DNA from: CAWACP01 sp963780655
GTDB lineage: Bacteria > Acidobacteriota > Terriglobia > Bryobacterales > Bryobacteraceae
Reading direction: 5' to 3'
Length of the DNA stretch: 64,000 bases
Assembly: GCA_963780655.1 (NCBI GenBank)
Contig: CAWACP010000003.1
Span: 1,116,001 to 1,180,000, forward strand
Below, one piece after another: positions 8,635-15,943 of the stretch; positions within the stretch are counted from its first letter, which is position 1, and each line of letters starts with the position of its first letter. The notes under the pieces were generated by a model. It worked only from the letters and a program-made list of their open reading frames with translations. It did not search any database and was not told the DNA's origin. Both the position numbers and the translations under genes were made by a program.

Positions 8635-9099
8635 TCAACCCGCTCGCCATCCGACCGCCTGGTCACCGGGCCGGATTGCCTGGGCGCCGGCGAGCGGCTC
8701 GAGGGCCTCAATGTCCCGCCTCGACCAGCCGGCCACGGCGCGGCCGATGGAGCCATCCTGCTCAACAAGAAACAGCGACGGAACATTCGTGATGCCGAAT
8801 GCATTGCTCGCCGGGTAATGGTCCTTCGCGCGATCGAAGAGCGTCGGGAAGGTAATGCCGAAGCGCTGGTTGTACTGCTCGGTGGCAGCGGGGTCGTCCT
8901 GCGAAACGCCGATCACGGTCAGCTTTCCGCCTGACGACAGCCTTTCGAGATACGGCCAGGTCATCTGGCAAACCGGGCAGCTCACCTTGAAGAAGGCCAG
9001 CAACGCAGGGGTCTGGCCGATCAGGCTGTCCAGTTTTACGGAATTTCCCTCGGCGTCCTTCAACTCCACCGCTGGGGCGCGATCTCCGGGAGCAAGCAA
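8635..9099 (-). CDS. Thioredoxin-fold peroxiredoxin/TlpA-like protein
   Basis: A 154-residue AhpC/TSA-Redoxin domain protein without a signal peptide. The active site is CPVC at 41-44 ('VSCPVCQMTWPYLERL'), followed by 'TVIGVSQDD' and the cis-Pro loop 'GITNVPSLFLVEQDG'. It probably acts as a thiol-disulfide reductase or peroxiredoxin in the cytoplasm. The chosen start is TTG 9099, because AAGGAG sits 7 nt upstream and the codon directly follows the STAS stop (TGAATTG), a coupling signature; a TTG at 9141 would overlap the STAS gene. The pair is probably one operon. Confidence 0.82.
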   Translation of the reverse strand: MLAPGDRAPAVELKDAEGNSVKLDSLIGQTPALLAFFKVSCPVCQMTWPYLERLSSGGKLTVIGVSQDDPAATEQYNQRFGITFPTLFDRAKDHYPASNAFGITNVPSLFLVEQDGSIGRAVAGWSRRDIEALEPLAGAQAIRPGDQAVGWRAG

Positions 9100-9100
9100 T

Positions 9101-9511
9101 TCACTTCTCCTTCTGCTCCTGAACAAAGCTGAGAATGTCAAAACGTTTGATCTCCCGCTCCGGAAAGAAGCTGTTCACGGCGTCCTGCTCGTTATTAAAG
9201 ATTTCGAGCACGGTAGAAAGTTTCGTGAGCAGCATCAGTTCGATATTGCGCCGATTCAGATTGGCCAGCTTCAGCGAGCCGCCATTCTTCTGGAGCGTGG
9301 TGTAGCAAATGACCAGCGAGCCAAGGCCGGTACTGTCGATGTAGTCTACATCGCGCAGGTTCGCGATTATTTTCGTCTTACCCGCGCCGACCAGCGGGAG
9401 CACGGATTCACGAAGCGCCGTCGCCCCATCTCCGGCCACCAACCGCCCCTTCAGATCGAGGATGGTGATTCCCTCGCGCTCCTGCGTGGATATTTCGAGA
9501 TGCGACGCCAC
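9101..9511 (-). CDS. STAS domain protein (anti-sigma factor antagonist type)
   Basis: A 136-residue single STAS domain starting at GTG 9511. 'GITILDLKGRLVAGDGATALRESV' is the opening strand, and 'DVDYIDSTGLGSLV' carries the phosphorylatable Ser60 of SpoIIAA/RsbV-type antagonists. Such proteins bind anti-sigma kinases and free a sigma factor when unphosphorylated. No kinase or phosphatase lies nearby, so its partner is encoded elsewhere. The C-terminus 'FFPEREIKRFDILSFVQEQKEK' is a charged extension. Starts further upstream would translate the palindromic repeat at 9525-9567 and are rejected. Confidence 0.87.
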   Translation of the reverse strand: MASHLEISTQEREGITILDLKGRLVAGDGATALRESVLPLVGAGKTKIIANLRDVDYIDSTGLGSLVICYTTLQKNGGSLKLANLNRRNIELMLLTKLSTVLEIFNNEQDAVNSFFPEREIKRFDILSFVQEQKEK

Positions 9512-9517
9512 AGACCT

Positions 9518-9523
9518 AGTGTA
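9518..9523 (-). promoter_or_regulatory. -10 element (TACACT) for the STAS-peroxiredoxin operon
   Basis: On the minus strand TACACT ends 6 nt before the GTG at 9511, a leaderless arrangement that also fixes the start codon. Confidence 0.45.
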
Positions 9524-9524
9524 G

Positions 9525-9567
9525 CGGCAAAACGCCTGCTCTACTTCCGACCGAGAACAGTAGAGCA
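9525..9567. repeat. Repeat family B, left half, interrupted by IS110
   Basis: The stretch ending ACAGTAGAGCA matches the intact copy at 46754-46813 up to base 9567 and then stops. The missing half (GGCTTTCAGCCTGCA) resumes at 11105 on the far side of the IS110 element. Confidence 0.75.
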
Positions 9568-9613
9568 CCGTTGAAAACCCATCACCCGTCAGCCGACGAA
9601 AACGCGTTCCCCG

Positions 9614-10849
9614 TCATGCGCTGACCCCAGCGGGCGGCGTGACCTGATAGCCGAGGCGACGAAGTCGGCGGAGCAGCCGTGCGGTTCGTGATGCCTCCGC
9701 CCGTGCGTCTCGTTCCGGGCCGAATTCGATGTACTCCTCGCCCCGATGAAGAATGATCCACACCATGCGGCATAATTTGTGGCTGATCGCCCAGATGGTA
9801 CGGCGATGACCCAGGCGCGGCAGCAATCGGCGGTACAGGAGCTGGAAGATGCTGCCCTTCGTCTTGCGGGCAGCATTGGCGGCCTGGTTGAGGACGCGGC
9901 GCATGGTGCGATTGCCCTTGGGACTGGCGTCGCTTTTGGACTTCTCGGCCGACTCTTCCCGGCCGGGACAGACTCCCACCCAGGAAGCCAGTTCCTGCGG
10001 AGAAGCAAAGGTGGCCGCCTGGGGACCCACCTCGGCAATCACCTGCTGGGCCGAATCCGGACCGAAGCCCGGGACCGCGGCAAGGCGCACCACGGCTGCC
10101 TGATGCGGCTGCAGGGCGGTCGCCGCTGCCCGGTGCAACTCCGCCATCTGCCGCTCGATCAGGTCGAGCCGCTCCAGGAACAGACGCAGGATCTGCCGAT
10201 GCAGGGGGCTCATGCCGGCGGCGCCGCTCAGGGCGTCGCGCAGCTCTTCCGGGTCGGCCCGCAGTTCCGGTTCGGCCAGCTCCGCCAGCGCCTGTGCATC
10301 GGTCTCGCCATCGGCCAGACGTTCCAGTATCTTCCGGCTGCTGACCCCCAACAGATCGCTCACCTGGGTGGCCAGCTTGATGCGTGCGTCCTCCAGCAGA
10401 GACTCCAGCTGATTGCCCAGACGGACGCGGTCGCGCGTGAGTTGGTACTTGCTGCGGGTCAGTGTCCGCCACAGGCGCTGCTCGGGGTCCGGGACAAAGC
10501 TCAGAACCAGTTCGTCCGCCACGTACCGGCGCGCCAGCCGCTCGGCATCGCGAAAATCGTCCTTGCGCCCTTTACGCGCCCGATTGGATTGCGCCTGCGC
10601 CAGGTGCAGCTGGCACTGCCCTTCCAACTGCCGCCACACCGGCTTCCAGTACTGCGCCGTCGACTCCATCACGACCTCGCGCACCTCGCGCTCGGCCAGC
10701 CATTCCGCCAGGCTCAGCAGATCGCTGGCCAGAGTCCCGAACTTCCGGCGCTCAAAATGATGGGGACCCTCCGCGGCAACATCGGTCAGAACCACCGCCA
10801 ACATGCTCTTGTGCACGTCAATGGCGGCTATGTAATAACTCGCTTCCAT
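9614..10849 (-). CDS. IS110 family transposase (DEDD recombinase)
   Basis: A 411-residue protein starting at ATG 10849, with GGAG upstream. The N-terminal RuvC-like domain shows the DEDD residues Asp11 ('AIDVHKS'), Glu62 ('VVMESTAQYWKPVW'), Asp98 and Asp101 ('RKDDFRDAERLA'). A helical middle region follows, then a Transposase_20 domain ('LAAVPGFGPDSAQQVIAEVGP', 'ELASWVGVCPG', 'KGNRTMRRVLNQAA'). The length fits an intact IS110 enzyme, and no frameshift is visible, so the element may still be active. The enzyme recombines donor and target DNA using a bridge RNA in characterised members. Confidence 0.95.
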   Translation of the reverse strand: MEASYYIAAIDVHKSMLAVVLTDVAAEGPHHFERRKFGTLASDLLSLAEWLAEREVREVVMESTAQYWKPVWRQLEGQCQLHLAQAQSNRARKGRKDDFRDAERLARRYVADELVLSFVPDPEQRLWRTLTRSKYQLTRDRVRLGNQLESLLEDARIKLATQVSDLLGVSSRKILERLADGETDAQALAELAEPELRADPEELRDALSGAAGMSPLHRQILRLFLERLDLIERQMAELHRAAATALQPHQAAVVRLAAVPGFGPDSAQQVIAEVGPQAATFASPQELASWVGVCPGREESAEKSKSDASPKGNRTMRRVLNQAANAARKTKGSIFQLLYRRLLPRLGHRRTIWAISHKLCRMVWIILHRGEEYIEFGPERDARAEASRTARLLRRLRRLGYQVTPPAGVSA

Positions 10850-10869
10850 CGATTCTCCTTGTGGCGCAC

Positions 10870-11095
10870 CGGGAGAACCCGCCTCGACTCTGCCGACATT
10901 AAGCACCGTTGCGTACTACCCGTGGGGCGTACATTGATTGGTTCAAACGCGGATTCCGGATCAGACAGGCTTGCGGACTCGACTACTCCACTGCTCTAAC
11001 GATCTCGCGCCGGTAGCGCCTACCACATTTGATGCAGGCACGATGCAAGCCGTCACGCGCGCGGGTTTTCATGGTCTTTGGTGGCCCGCAGGGCC
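10870..11095 (-). ncRNA. Candidate IS110 bridge RNA (long non-coding end upstream of the transposase)
   Basis: This non-coding end is transcribed in the same sense as the transposase. Three short exact matches link it to the insertion site. CACCGTTG at 10904-10911 repeats the core plus element end at 9566-9573. CAGGCTT at 10966-10972 repeats the core plus right target flank at 11103-11109. TGCTCTA at 10992-10998 is the reverse complement of the left target flank plus core at 9561-9567. In RNA order these are UAGAGCA, AAGCCUG, then CAACGGUG: target-type guides first, a donor-type guide second. GGTAGGCGCTACC (about 11009-11021) forms a perfect hairpin. The exact RNA ends are unknown. Confidence 0.65.
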
Positions 11096-11102
11096 ATGGA
11101 GA

Positions 11103-11119
11103 CAGGCTTTCAGCCTGCA
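11103..11119. repeat. Repeat family B, right half
   Basis: CAGGCTTTCAGCCTGCA is the other half of the repeat cut by IS110. It is itself an inverted repeat. Confidence 0.65.
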
Positions 11120-11174
11120 CGCCCGGGGTCTCATCCATGTTCCACCCGCGTCCGCGCTGGCTCCCGCTGAAGAC

Positions 11175-11275
11175 GGCAGGCCAAAGGCCTGCTCCACTGT
11201 TGCCGCAAGCCGTTGATGCACCGTGGTGGAGCAGGCGTTTCCGCGGGGTTGCCCAGACGTTGACTTACTTTTTCA
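11175..11275 (+). repeat. Repeat family A, copy 1
   Basis: It contains GCAGGCCAAAGGCCTGCTCC, a spacer with GTTGATGCACCGTGGTGG, then GCAGGCGTTTCCGC and a terminal ACTTTTTCA at 11267-11275. It is the same unit as 27631-27757 but lacks the left terminal motif. Together with the IS110 end it fills the gap between the transposase and the kinase; nothing else is seen there. Confidence 0.7.
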
Positions 11276-11317
11276 GCACAAGCATGCGACACATCCGAAC
11301 GGCTAAGCTGAGTAAGC

Positions 11318-14029
11318 ATGCCGCAATGCTCTTCCTGTAGCAGCGCTGTGCCCGAAGGCAGCCGTTTCTGTCCTTCCTGCGGCCGAACCGTCGTGATGGC
11401 CGACACTCCCACGGAAGTCATGCCCACGGGCAGCACGGCGCCGAAACCGTCGCAGGCCCGTTCCTCTTCCAGCGTTCTCAGCTCGTCGTTCGCCGAGTCC
11501 GCCGACGGCAGCCGCTTCCTTCCCGGAACCCTGCTGGCCGAGCGCTATCGTATTGTCGCGCTGCTCGGCCGCGGCGGCATGGGCGAAGTTTATCGCGCCG
11601 ACGATCTGACCCTCGGCCAGCCGGTGGCCCTGAAGTTCCTGGCCGAAGCGGTCACTCGCAATGAAGACGCCGTCAGGCGATTCCGTAACGAAGTCCGCAT
11701 CGCCCGCCAGGTGTCGCACCCGAACGTCTGCCGCGTCTACGACGTCGGCGAGATTGAAGGCAGGCTGTTCCTTTCCATGGAGTACGTGGATGGCGAGGAC
11801 CTCGCTTCCCTGCTTCGCCGCATTGGCCGCCTGCCTGAGGACAAGGGCCTCGAGATCGCACGCAAGCTCTGCGCCGGGCTCGCCGCCGCCCACGAAAAGG
11901 GCGTCCTGCATCGCGATCTGAAGCCCGGCAACATCATGCTGGATGGCCGCGGCCAGGTGCTGCTCACCGACTTCGGCCTGGCCGGCCTGGCCGAACAGAT
12001 CACCGGCGCGGACGTGCGCAGCGGCACGCCCGCCTACATGGCGCCCGAGCAGCTCTCCGGCAGCGAGGTGACGGCGAAGAGCGACATCTACTCGCTCGGG
12101 CTGGTCCTTTATGAGCTGTTCACCGGCAAGAGGGCATTCGAGGCGAGCACGCTCGATGAGCTGATCCGACTGCGCACGCACACCACGCCCACCGGACCGG
12201 CGACGCTGGTACGCGATTTCGATCCCGCGGTGGAGCGCGTCATCCTGCGCTGTCTCGATCCCGATCCCGCGCAGCGGCCGGCATCTGCGCTGGCCGTATC
12301 CGCGGCCCTGCCTGGAGGCGATCCGCTTGCCGCCGCACTCGCGGCCGGCGAGACTCCTTCGCCGCAGATGGTGGCGGCCGCGGGCGAGGGCGTTGGACTG
12401 TCGCCGCGAATCGCTGTTGGTCTGTTCGCCGTGCTCCTCGTCGTCGCCGGCTTTTGCGCCGCTTCCGAGTATTCGAGAAGCGCCGTCGAGATCCTGCGGC
12501 CGCCTTATTCTCCCGAGGTTCTCTCGAACAAAACCCATGAACTGCTGCACGGACTCGGGTACAACAACGATCCCGCGGATGAGGCGCACGGGTACGCGTG
12601 GAACAATGGCTTTATCTCCTGGGTCAGCGGTCATGAGAAGTCCACGGCGGATCTGTATCGCGCCATCGCGCAGCCACCCTCAGCGCTGCGGTTCTGGTAC
12701 CGGCAAAGCCCGTACCCGATGACCGCCATCACCTTCCACGACGAGCAATTGACTCCCGGTGTTGTTTCTGAAGACGATCCGCCGGCAGAGCTGTCGGGCA
12801 TGATCGGCGTGAGCCTGGATGCGCAGGGACGGCTCCGGGATCTGGAAGCTATTCCCGACCAGGTGCAGGCGCCGCTGAAGCAGCCGGCTTCAGCGCCGAA
12901 TTGGAACGCCCTGCTCACCGCCGCCGGACTCGATCCGTCGCATCTGCAGCCGGCCGAACCGGAAAGGACCTGGCTGGCGTCATTCGACACTCGCGCGGCG
13001 TGGACGGGGACCTGGCCCGGCACAACGCACCCCCTGCGCGTGGAAGCCGCTGCATGGCGAGGCCGGCCCGTGGCGTTCACGCTGATCGGACCGTGGAGTA
13101 AACCGGACCGGCAGCCTCCGCCGGACTCCAGCGGAGTAGTGATCCGCATCGTCATTCTCGGTTGTCTCGCGGTGGTGTTCTTCGGGGGCGGCGGCCTGCT
13201 GGCGCGCCGCAACCTTCTGCAGGGCCGCGGCGACCGCCGGTCGGCATTCCAGCTCGCCCTCTGGATCTTTGTCCTTCATCTGGTGCTCTGGACGGTGCGC
13301 TCGCATTTCACCGCGTCCATCGGCGTGATCGGCATGTTCATGCTGGTCATCTGCACCTCCACCGCGTACGCTGTCGTCGTGTGGGCCGTCTATCTCGCGC
13401 TCGAGCCGTATGTGCGGCGCCGCTGGCCGCACGCCATTATCTCCACAACTCGCGTGTTGTCGAACCAGGTGAGGGATCCCATCGTTGGCCGCGACATTCT
13501 CGTAGGCTTCGCCATGGGAATTTCATGGCGACTCATCGGGGAGCTCGGGCAGCTGCTCGGAGCGAACAGGCAGCCGGCCCTGTTGCCGCCGGAAGTTCTG
13601 GAGGGCGCGCGAGCGACGCTCGGCGGGGTGCTGGTCGATGTGCCAAGGGCGGTGATCAATGGCCTGCTGTTCTTCTTCATCCTGTTTCTGATGCGGGTTC
13701 TGCTGCGCAACCAGTGGCTGGCGGCCGCGGCGTTCATCGCGATCTTTGTCCTGCTGAACGTGGCCGGCAGCGACACACCGCTGCTTTCCACGATAGAAAC
13801 CATAGCGAGTTGCGCGGCGGCCGCCATCGTAATGCAGCGTTTCGGTCTGCTGGCGCTGGTCACCGGATTTTTTGTCGTCAACACGATGGTGACACCGACC
13901 CTGAACGCCTCAGCCTGGTACTTCTCCAACGTGGCGCTGGTGGACGCGGGCCTGCTCGCGCTCATGATCTGGGCCTGCGTGGTATCGATGGGCGGCCGCC
14001 GGTTGTGGAAGCAGGACCTGTTCGGTTAA
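11318..14029 (+). CDS. Membrane-anchored serine/threonine protein kinase with zinc ribbon
   Basis: A 903-residue protein. A zinc ribbon (Cys4, Cys7, Cys18, Cys21) and a low-complexity linker precede a Hanks-type kinase domain (about 75-335). The kinase motifs are complete: GRGGMG loop 84-89, Lys106, HRD 198-200, DFG 218-220 and APE 242-244, so it should be active. A transmembrane helix near 365-385 leads to an extracytoplasmic sensor-like region (about 390-600), and the C-terminal 290 residues are a multi-pass membrane domain. It probably couples an envelope signal to Ser/Thr phosphorylation; substrates are unknown. A TAAGCT box lies shortly before the ATG at 11318. Confidence 0.93.
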   Translation: MPQCSSCSSAVPEGSRFCPSCGRTVVMADTPTEVMPTGSTAPKPSQARSSSSVLSSSFAESADGSRFLPGTLLAERYRIVALLGRGGMGEVYRADDLTLGQPVALKFLAEAVTRNEDAVRRFRNEVRIARQVSHPNVCRVYDVGEIEGRLFLSMEYVDGEDLASLLRRIGRLPEDKGLEIARKLCAGLAAAHEKGVLHRDLKPGNIMLDGRGQVLLTDFGLAGLAEQITGADVRSGTPAYMAPEQLSGSEVTAKSDIYSLGLVLYELFTGKRAFEASTLDELIRLRTHTTPTGPATLVRDFDPAVERVILRCLDPDPAQRPASALAVSAALPGGDPLAAALAAGETPSPQMVAAAGEGVGLSPRIAVGLFAVLLVVAGFCAASEYSRSAVEILRPPYSPEVLSNKTHELLHGLGYNNDPADEAHGYAWNNGFISWVSGHEKSTADLYRAIAQPPSALRFWYRQSPYPMTAITFHDEQLTPGVVSEDDPPAELSGMIGVSLDAQGRLRDLEAIPDQVQAPLKQPASAPNWNALLTAAGLDPSHLQPAEPERTWLASFDTRAAWTGTWPGTTHPLRVEAAAWRGRPVAFTLIGPWSKPDRQPPPDSSGVVIRIVILGCLAVVFFGGGGLLARRNLLQGRGDRRSAFQLALWIFVLHLVLWTVRSHFTASIGVIGMFMLVICTSTAYAVVVWAVYLALEPYVRRRWPHAIISTTRVLSNQVRDPIVGRDILVGFAMGISWRLIGELGQLLGANRQPALLPPEVLEGARATLGGVLVDVPRAVINGLLFFFILFLMRVLLRNQWLAAAAFIAIFVLLNVAGSDTPLLSTIETIASCAAAAIVMQRFGLLALVTGFFVVNTMVTPTLNASAWYFSNVALVDAGLLALMIWACVVSMGGRRLWKQDLFG

Positions 14030-14051
14030 AGCAGCGGGATCAGCGATAGAA

Positions 14052-14057
14052 TACACT
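14052..14057 (+). promoter_or_regulatory. -10 element (TACACT) before the GH75 gene
   Basis: TACACT lies 14 nt upstream of the GTG at 14072, so the transcript would begin very close to the start codon. Confidence 0.35.
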
Positions 14058-14071
14058 CGGCAGCAAACACC

Positions 14072-14776
14072 GTGGGCAAAATCGTTCTCGCCATCATCGG
14101 CGGCATCAGCATATACCAGTTTCCCGGATCGTCGCCGTTTTTCTTCAGGAGCGGACTCGCGATCGACGCCGACGGTTCGCCACACGCCTACGGCCCGGCT
14201 GGAAAAGGGCTCGATCACCTGGCCAACGCGGGACATCCGGGAAACTGGTGGGCGCTGGTAACTGACAATGGAAAGACAAATGGAACGCCGATTGTCCAGG
14301 GTCCGAACAGCCCCGCACCCGGCTTCTATATATCCACCACCGCACTCCAGGAAGCATCGCTGCCGGCGGCTGATACCAGAAGGTATGTGGATTCGGAAAC
14401 GATCCCCTATATCGTGCTGCCGGGACATCGGGGACGCCAACTCTCGCCGAAACTGAGGCTGGGCGACGTCGCCCTGGTTACGAACGGAAAGACCGGAGCA
14501 TTCTCGTATGCTGTTTACGCGGACGTCGGACCTCAGGACCAGATCGGTGAAGGCTCCATCGCGCTCGCGCGCGCTCTCAAGGTGGGAGCCGATCCCAAAC
14601 GTGGGAACGGATCTCACGACATCGTATACGTCGTGTTTCCAGGCAGCGGAACGGGACGGCCGAAATCACCGGCTGATATCCAGGCTGCCGGACGCAGCGC
14701 GTTTCAGGCCTGGGGAGGATTCAAGCGGCTTGCCCAGTGCTTCCCGGAGTACGCTTCGGCCTGGCCCGGACCGTAG
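14072..14776 (+). CDS. Glycoside hydrolase family 75-like protein (chitosanase-like)
   Basis: A 234-residue protein from GTG 14072. The middle shows the GH75 signature: 'IDADGSPHAYGP', 'YIVLPGH' and 'RLGDVALV', then 'AVYADVGPQDQIGEGSIALA', where Asp151 and Glu160 occupy the catalytic positions of fungal-type chitosanases. The family cleaves beta-1,4 links in chitosan. A clear signal peptide is not visible (the N-terminus is only weakly hydrophobic), so export is uncertain. The family is best known from fungi, with scattered bacterial members, which suggests transfer at some time. It lies between the kinase and the convergent rsgA gene. Confidence 0.82.
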   Translation: MGKIVLAIIGGISIYQFPGSSPFFFRSGLAIDADGSPHAYGPAGKGLDHLANAGHPGNWWALVTDNGKTNGTPIVQGPNSPAPGFYISTTALQEASLPAADTRRYVDSETIPYIVLPGHRGRQLSPKLRLGDVALVTNGKTGAFSYAVYADVGPQDQIGEGSIALARALKVGADPKRGNGSHDIVYVVFPGSGTGRPKSPADIQAAGRSAFQAWGGFKRLAQCFPEYASAWPGP

Positions 14777-14777
14777 A

Positions 14778-15770
14778 CTAACGCCCACGTTCCCGGTACA
14801 TTCGCCTCACCGCTTTATGAATTGTCTTCCATTTGTGCTTCTCCGCTCTTTGGGTCCTCGGATCAGCTTCCAGGTCCTCGTGCCGCGCCTCGCGCCGGAG
14901 CTTCGTGTAGCTTGCCCACCGGCCCTCGGGGATCCTGCCTTCCTCAACCGCCCGCCGCACCGCACAGCCGGGCTCCTCCTGATGCCGGCAATCGCCAAAA
15001 CGGCACTGCGCGGCCAGCGCGGCGATTTCAGGGAACCCCAGATCGAGCGATGTCTCGCCGGCCAGTAATCCCAGTTCCCGCATCCCCGGCGTATCGATCA
15101 GCCATGCCCCGCCGGGTACTGCCATCAACATACTGGCCGCAGTAGTGTGCCGCCCCCTGGAATCGTGCTCGCGAACGTCGTGGGTGGCGATGGCGCCCCC
15201 GGTCAGGGCATTCGCAATGGTGGACTTTCCGGCGCCGGAAGAACCGAGCAACGCCGCCGTTGCGCCGGGACAGAGCCAGGGCCGCAGGGGTTCCACCGAC
15301 CGCCGCGCGCTGATCGTCGTCACCTCCGCGCCTCCGGCACACGAACGCACCGCCTTTACCGCTGCCGCAACATCCTCACAAACATCTTCTTTGTTGAGCA
15401 CCACCACGGCGCGAGCGCCACTTTCCCAGGCCAGTACCAGATAGCGCTCAATGCGCCGTAAATTGAAATCGCCATCCAAACCGGAAACCACGAAGCAGAC
15501 GTCGACGTTGGCCGCTACGCACTGCGCCGCGTGTACTCGTCCGGCGGCTCTCCGGATGAAAGCCGTCCTCCGCGCCTCCACTTCCTCGATCAGGCAGAAA
15601 CCGGATGCCGGCCGCGCTCGCACCCAGTCGCCCACAGCCGGCAACTCGCCGTACGCCCGCAACGCGCCCGACGGCTCTGCCGCGGTTTCGGCGCCAGTTT
15701 CCAGCAACACACGATATTCTTCCTGCGAGCCGAATGACACTCGGCCTCTGATGAGTCCGTCTTTCAGCAT
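14778..15770 (-). CDS. rsgA: Ribosome small-subunit-dependent GTPase RsgA
   Basis: A 330-residue protein from ATG 15770. It has the N-terminal OB fold and the circularly permuted GTPase order typical of RsgA/YjeQ: G4 'NKED' at 126-129 comes before G1 'GSSGAGKS' at 176-183 and G3 'DTPG' at 226-229. The C-terminal zinc knuckle uses Cys256, Cys261, His263 and Cys269. RsgA helps the late maturation of the 30S subunit and is released after GTP hydrolysis. The C-terminal 'KHKWKTIHKAVRRMYRERGR' is a basic tail, as in other family members. Convergent with the GH75 gene with almost no gap. Confidence 0.95.
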   Translation of the reverse strand: MLKDGLIRGRVSFGSQEEYRVLLETGAETAAEPSGALRAYGELPAVGDWVRARPASGFCLIEEVEARRTAFIRRAAGRVHAAQCVAANVDVCFVVSGLDGDFNLRRIERYLVLAWESGARAVVVLNKEDVCEDVAAAVKAVRSCAGGAEVTTISARRSVEPLRPWLCPGATAALLGSSGAGKSTIANALTGGAIATHDVREHDSRGRHTTAASMLMAVPGGAWLIDTPGMRELGLLAGETSLDLGFPEIAALAAQCRFGDCRHQEEPGCAVRRAVEEGRIPEGRWASYTKLRREARHEDLEADPRTQRAEKHKWKTIHKAVRRMYRERGR

Positions 15771-15943
15771 TTTTGTTCGCTCCGTATTCAAAGGACTTGA
15801 ACACACGGCTCCCGCCAGCCGCTGGACGGCAGGATCGACAGGATGGGCGCCCCTGCGAAGCGCGCGGGTTAGCGAACAGTGGTGGACAAATCGCAGCGTA
15901 TCAAGTCAGGCGCCGCGCAGGCTATTCTGAATCTTCAGTCCAG

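Larger units (their letters stand above)
9568..11104 (-). mobile_element. IS110-family insertion sequence inserted in a family B repeat
   Basis: The boundaries are inferred by rejoining the split repeat: left flank ...GTAGAGCA (to 9567) plus right flank CAGGCTTTCAGCC (from 11103) recreates the intact sequence GTAGAGCAGGCTTTCAGCC seen at 46790-46808, with the dinucleotide CA present at both junctions. That gives an element of about 1537 bp, no inverted repeats and a long non-coding end upstream of the transposase (about 254 bp), with only 46 bp after its stop. This is the IS110-group layout, in which recombination occurs at a shared dinucleotide core guided by an RNA from the long end. The true ends could be shifted by 2 bp. 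Confidence 0.8.

Noticed and set aside
9512..9568. N-terminal extension of the STAS protein (MLYCSRSEVEQAF...)
   Set aside because: It translates repeat B, and the same peptide appears in a spurious ORF at 46 kb; a -10 box sits between.
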